Assembly (NCBI GenBank): GCA_965222765.1
Contig: CBDCVG010000043.1
Location: forward strand, 62,001 to 126,000
Direction: 5' to 3'
From: Caldora sp965222765
GTDB taxonomy: Bacteria; Cyanobacteriota; Cyanobacteriia; Cyanobacteriales; Coleofasciculaceae
Length of the DNA stretch: 64,000 bases
Below the pieces are notes generated by a model that saw only the letters and a list, made by a program, of their open reading frames with translations, was not told the DNA's origin and did no database searches. The first letter of the stretch is position 1. Each line of letters starts with the position of its first letter. The translations under genes were made by a program, and so were the position numbers. Positions 61,815-64,000 of this stretch are shown here, piece after piece.

Positions 61815-63296
61815 TTAAAACAATTCGGCTTCCTTAAACTGCTCCAACTTCTGAGCATTTGCCGCTTCGCCACAAGTGCGCGGTGTAGGAAATATTTTAC
61901 CTGGATTGGCTAAACCTTTGGGGTTGAAAACTTGATTGATCCATTTCATCGTTTCTAAATCAGTTTCCGTGAACATGTCCGGCATATAACAATTCTTATC
62001 CGCACCAATACCATGTTCCCCAGAAATACTACCTCCTGAGCTAACACAGAGTTTGAGAATTTCTCCTCCTAACTCTTCCACTTGTGCAAATGCTCCTTCA
62101 ACGGAATTATCATAAAGAATCAGTGGATGGAGGTTACCATCACCAGCATGAAATACATTAGCAATGGGATACCCATATTTCTCACTTAAAGCTTCAATAT
62201 CTTGAAGAACTCCTGCTAATTGAGTACGAGGAATTACCCCATCTTGAACGAAATAATTAGGACTCATATGACCGGCTGCAGCAAAGGCGGCTTTGCGACC
62301 TTTCCACAATTTGAGGCGAGTTTCTTGGTCTCTAGCAGAAGTAATATTTCTGGCTCCATTCTGTTGACAAATTTCCGCAACCCGCTGTTTATTAGTTGCT
62401 ACTTCTACCTCTAAGCCATCAAGTTCTACTAACAGAATCGCTTCTGCATCTCTGGGATAACATCCCGTTGCCACTACATCTTCCACGGCATTAATACTGA
62501 GGTTATCCATCATTTCCATACCAGCAGGAATAATCCCGTTACTAATAATATCTGCAACCGCAGCACCAGCAGCTTCAATGCTGGTAAAGTCTGCCAGAAG
62601 GACACAAATAGATTCCGGTGTCTTAAGAATACGTAGGGTAATTTCTGTGGCAATACCGAGAGTACCTTCAGAACCAACAAATAAACCCGTCAGATCATAA
62701 CCAGGCATTTCTGGCACTGCTCCTCCCACATCTACAATTGAACCATCACCCAAGACCAGTTTTAAACCCATAACATGGTTAGTCGTGACCCCATATTTGA
62801 GACAATGGACACCACCGGAATTTTCAGCAACATTACCCCCGATGGAACAAATAATTTGGCTGGAAGGGTCAGGAGCATAGTAAAATCCAGCACCACTGAC
62901 AGCTTGGGTAACCCAGTTGTTGATTACCCCTGGTTGCACAACAATCCGCTGGTTTTCTAAGTCAATATCCAGGATGCGCTTCATCAAGGCGGTGACAATC
63001 AACACGCAATCTTCCACCGGCAAAGCACCGCCAGATAAGCCAGTACCAGCTCCCCGTGCTACCCAAGGGATTTGATTTTGATCACAAATTTTCACTGCTG
63101 CTGCTACTTGTTCTGTGGTGCGGGGTAGCACTACTAATGCGGGTTTTTGCCGATAGCTGGCTAAACCATCACATTCATAGGTCAACAATTCTTCTTTACG
63201 ACGAATTACACTATTTTTACCTACAGCTGCCTCAAATTGCTTAATAATTTGTTTCGAGTTAGCTTTTGTAGCTTGGACGGGATTTCTCAGAATCAT
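61815..63296 (-). CDS. glcD: Glycolate oxidase/dehydrogenase FAD-binding subunit GlcD
   Basis: 493 residues of the FAD-linked oxidase family: LVVLPRTTEQVAAAVKIC, RGAGTGLSGGALP, PDPSSQIICSIGGNVAENSGG, and the C-terminal VFHAGDGNLHPLILYD and SGGSISGEHGIG. In cyanobacteria it oxidises photorespiratory glycolate to glyoxylate (or D-lactate in related proteins). Neighbouring genes do not include GlcE/GlcF. Confidence 0.93.
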   Translation of the reverse strand: MILRNPVQATKANSKQIIKQFEAAVGKNSVIRRKEELLTYECDGLASYRQKPALVVLPRTTEQVAAAVKICDQNQIPWVARGAGTGLSGGALPVEDCVLIVTALMKRILDIDLENQRIVVQPGVINNWVTQAVSGAGFYYAPDPSSQIICSIGGNVAENSGGVHCLKYGVTTNHVMGLKLVLGDGSIVDVGGAVPEMPGYDLTGLFVGSEGTLGIATEITLRILKTPESICVLLADFTSIEAAGAAVADIISNGIIPAGMEMMDNLSINAVEDVVATGCYPRDAEAILLVELDGLEVEVATNKQRVAEICQQNGARNITSARDQETRLKLWKGRKAAFAAAGHMSPNYFVQDGVIPRTQLAGVLQDIEALSEKYGYPIANVFHAGDGNLHPLILYDNSVEGAFAQVEELGGEILKLCVSSGGSISGEHGIGADKNCYMPDMFTETDLETMKWINQVFNPKGLANPGKIFPTPRTCGEAANAQKLEQFKEAELF

Positions 63297-63337
63297 AATA
63301 GGGTGATTAAATTAGAAAGTATTAACTATTTTTCAGG

Positions 63338-64000
63338 ATGTCTACAAACCTCACTTCCCAGTCTCCCAACCCCGTATATCCCATTATCTGGCAAGAAGAC
63401 AAAGTTGTACTGATTGACCAAACTCAACTGCCAGAAAAGTACACCACTGTAGAAATTAATGACTATCAGGAGATGGCGCAAGCAATCAAAACTATGATTG
63501 TCCGAGGTGCCCCTGCCATTGGTATTGCAGCAGCTTATGGGATGTACCTGGGAGCAAGGGAAATTCAGACAACAGACAGAGATACCTTCCTTAACCAACT
63601 CGAAGAAATTGCTCAGCAGTTGCGCCAGACTCGTCCCACAGCAGTTAATTTATTTTGGGCGATCGCACGGATGTTGAAAACTGCTCAGGAGACACAGGGT
63701 TCATTGGAGCAGCTTCAGGCATCTTTGTTGGCAACAGCTCAAGCAATTCAAACTGAAGATTTACACACTTGTCAAGCAATTGGCGATCGCGGTTTAGAAA
63801 TTTTACCATCTCAACCTCAGCAATTAACTCTGTTAACTCACTGTAATGCTGGAGCACTAGCAACAGCTGGTTATGGTACTGCCTTAGGTGTAGTGCGCTC
63901 AGCATGGCGGGAGGGAAGACTAAATCGAGTCTATGCAGATGAAACCCGTCCCCGCTTGCAAGGAGCCAAGCTTACTTCCTGGGAATGTGTGCAAGAAGGC
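63338..64000 (+). CDS. mtnA: Methylthioribose-1-phosphate isomerase (3' truncated by the window)
   Basis: The frame runs from ATG 63338 (CAGG just before it) to base 64000, 221 codons with no stop, so the 3' end lies beyond the window. MtnA isomerises 5-methylthioribose-1-phosphate in methionine salvage. Motifs: KTMIVRGAPAIGIAAAYGMY, THCNAGALATAGYGTALGV (catalytic Cys) and VYADETRPRLQGAKLTSWE. It is divergent from glcD, with 41 bp between the starts. Confidence 0.95.
   Translation, partial: MSTNLTSQSPNPVYPIIWQEDKVVLIDQTQLPEKYTTVEINDYQEMAQAIKTMIVRGAPAIGIAAAYGMYLGAREIQTTDRDTFLNQLEEIAQQLRQTRPTAVNLFWAIARMLKTAQETQGSLEQLQASLLATAQAIQTEDLHTCQAIGDRGLEILPSQPQQLTLLTHCNAGALATAGYGTALGVVRSAWREGRLNRVYADETRPRLQGAKLTSWECVQEG

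Overview
The window is a piece of a cyanobacterial chromosome. Direct evidence is the many GCGATCGC (HIP1) octamers and the gene content: Ycf3 (photosystem I assembly), CrtH (carotenoid isomerase), the DUF751-RbfA pair, a DUF4327 protein, a GUN4-like relic, PEP-CTERM proteins, hopanoid genes hpnA/hpnH and a GAF/PAS hybrid histidine kinase pair related to the cyanobacterial Hstk family. The density of insertion sequences, MITE-like elements and heptanucleotide tandem repeats points to a large, repeat-rich genome such as those of many filamentous cyanobacteria. The species cannot be fixed from the sequence alone.

Layout. 1-13.6 kb is mostly housekeeping: a PlsY-like/PEP-synthase fusion cut by the window edge, a DUF697 GTPase, a tnpB-bearing IS200/IS605 element, ruvC, pdhC, a phosphodiester glycosidase-like secreted protein, an alcohol dehydrogenase with a coupled secreted protein, upp and crtH. 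13.6-19.6 kb is accessory: a Uma2 nuclease, a TOPRIM (DUF3226-like) gene coupled to an AAA ATPase (OLD/PARIS-like architecture), a complete IS630 element, and an AlbA_2/Schlafen-type ATP-binding protein. 20-25 kb holds hpnH-hpnA and a class A penicillin-binding protein. 25-32 kb is rich in mobile DNA: several MITEs, a SIMPL-domain protein, a gun4-like gene broken by a nonsense codon and by a transposase-less IS605-type insertion, a Rieske oxygenase divergent from a TetR regulator with two operator-like palindromes, a PEP-CTERM protein, a double-glycine-leader mini-gene, and an RHH-Uma2 pair with its own operator-like repeat.

32-41 kb carries an outer-membrane barrel protein, DUF751-rbfA, a GH3/NagZ-type hydrolase, DUF4327, three small conserved proteins (one emfourin-like), a secreted WD40 protein and an antibiotic-monooxygenase-fold protein. 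41-46 kb has nested MITEs, a PLP decarboxylase with a broken partner gene, an IS605 element with intact tnpA and triply frameshifted tnpB, and a glutathionyl-hydroquinone reductase. 46-58 kb has gatC, ycf3, an LRR lipoprotein, and two large tandem hybrid histidine kinases, the first being the remnant of a decayed Ser/Thr-His kinase. 58-64 kb has a frameshifted exbD-like gene, a VapBC-type toxin-antitoxin pair, a MITE with perfect target duplication, a second PEP-CTERM protein, glcD, and the 5' part of mtnA.

The strongest structural theme is small mobile and tandem repeats, which repeatedly form gene ends (crtH, pdhC, the second kinase, the IS630 transposase, the monooxygenase-fold protein) and which can be dated relative to each other by nesting. 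The most promising candidate systems are the ATPase-TOPRIM/AlbA_2 cluster, the transposase-less element with an omega-RNA-like right end, and the double-glycine peptide gene. No tRNA, rRNA or CRISPR array was seen.
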